A stretch of DNA of 64,000 nt, taken from the NCBI GenBank assembly GCA_913776045.1, contig CAJYOI010000023.1, forward strand, positions 62,001 to 126,000. The letters run 5' to 3'. A model generated the notes under the pieces. That model ran no database searches. It was not told the DNA's origin and was given only the letters and a program-made list of their open reading frames with translations. Shown piece by piece: positions 63,923 to 64,000 of the stretch. Source of the stretch: an uncultured Sphingomonas sp. (GTDB lineage Bacteria > Pseudomonadota > Alphaproteobacteria > Sphingomonadales > Sphingomonadaceae). Position 1 is the first letter of the stretch. Each line of letters opens with the position of its first letter. The position numbers and the translations under genes were made by a program.

Positions 63923-64000
63923 CGCAGACCCCAAGATCGCCACGGACACCGCGACCACGGTCAAGCCGAAACGCCGCTGGGTGCGCGCCATTCTGATGTT
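63915..64000 (+). CDS. Probable HlyD/EmrA-type efflux adaptor, 5' end only
   Basis: Only the first 28 codons are visible: a polar acidic start (ADADPKIATDTATTVKPKRR) followed by WVRAILMF, the beginning of a membrane helix. A basic stretch before an N-terminal anchor is typical of membrane fusion proteins such as EmrA. Overlap with a MarR gene supports a marR-emrA-emrB type unit. The window ends inside the gene, so this is an inference from position and layout. Confidence 0.55.
   Translation, partial: MADADPKIATDTATTVKPKRRWVRAILM

Noticed and set aside
1..64000. Genome-wide recoding of TAG as an amino acid
   Set aside because: TAG ends several normal genes at family-typical positions (aminopeptidase at 676-678, trpC at 3959-3961, addA at 39898-39900), so the two in-frame TAG codons are better explained as mutations or errors.
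1..64000. CRISPR array, prophage or toxin-antitoxin system
   Set aside because: No regularly spaced direct repeats, phage structural or integrase genes, or recognisable toxin-antitoxin pairs were found.

Overview
The window looks like chromosomal DNA of a sphingomonad (Alphaproteobacteria, Sphingomonadales, Sphingomonas or a close relative). The reasons are high GC, dense coding, an alphaproteobacterial SOS box (GTTC-N7-GTTC) ahead of lexA, a DivL-type kinase with tyrosine in place of the phospho-acceptor histidine, the divL-tsaE-amgK-murU-addB-addA-trxA order, a CC0125/CC1285-type lipoprotein, and GC-rich inverted repeats of the kind common between sphingomonad genes. No phage, transposase, CRISPR array or plasmid function is visible. 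No gene-free stretch exceeds about 180 bases.

Layout. 0-1.5 kb: 3' end of an M17 leucyl aminopeptidase and two small minus-strand genes. 1.6-6.4 kb: trpG-trpD-trpC-moaC-moeA, tightly packed, then lexA with its own SOS box. 6.4-11.6 kb: comEC, diverging from gltX-gltA and a small membrane protein. 11.6-15.3 kb: a three-gene minus-strand unit (nucleotidyltransferase-like/membrane fusion, DUF2336 protein, histidine kinase without the phospho-acceptor His). 15.5-19.4 kb: a NamZ-family (DUF1343) protein with a DOMON-like partner, tyrS, a PilZ protein and a YdcZ-type transporter. 19.5-25.5 kb: recG, sdhE, mfd. 25.5-32.3 kb: EAL phosphodiesterase, moaA-nadK, tRNA-Asn, a frameshifted acetyltransferase, an adenine deaminase-phosphoribosyltransferase pair and a lipoprotein.

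32.4-39.5 kb: secA, a tandem pair of TonB-C-like secreted proteins (one with an in-frame TAG), argJ, and a membrane/coiled-coil gene that also has an in-frame TAG and lacks an ordinary start codon. 39.5-51 kb: the minus-strand block trxA-addA-addB-murU-amgK-tsaE-divL. 51-64 kb: a secreted M1 peptidase with a DUF6702 partner, ahcY under a palindromic operator, two tandem DUF4139 proteins, YqgE, a peroxiredoxin, AMP nucleosidase flanked by two small basic-tailed membrane proteins, an alpha/beta hydrolase, and a divergent MarR regulator overlapping the start of a probable efflux adaptor gene.

How genes connect. AmgK and MurU form the MurNAc-recycling shortcut to UDP-MurNAc, and NamZ-family enzymes can supply MurNAc. 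AMP nucleosidase, adenine deaminase and the phosphoribosyltransferase could together convert AMP through adenine and hypoxanthine to IMP. RecG, Mfd, AddAB and LexA cover DNA repair. MoaC, MoeA and MoaA are molybdenum cofactor genes at two loci. DivL, the PilZ protein, the EAL protein and the His-less kinase are signalling parts. The least explained parts are the three-gene unit at 11.6-15.3 kb, the DUF4139 pair, the H1-like membrane proteins, and three disrupted genes within 10 kb.
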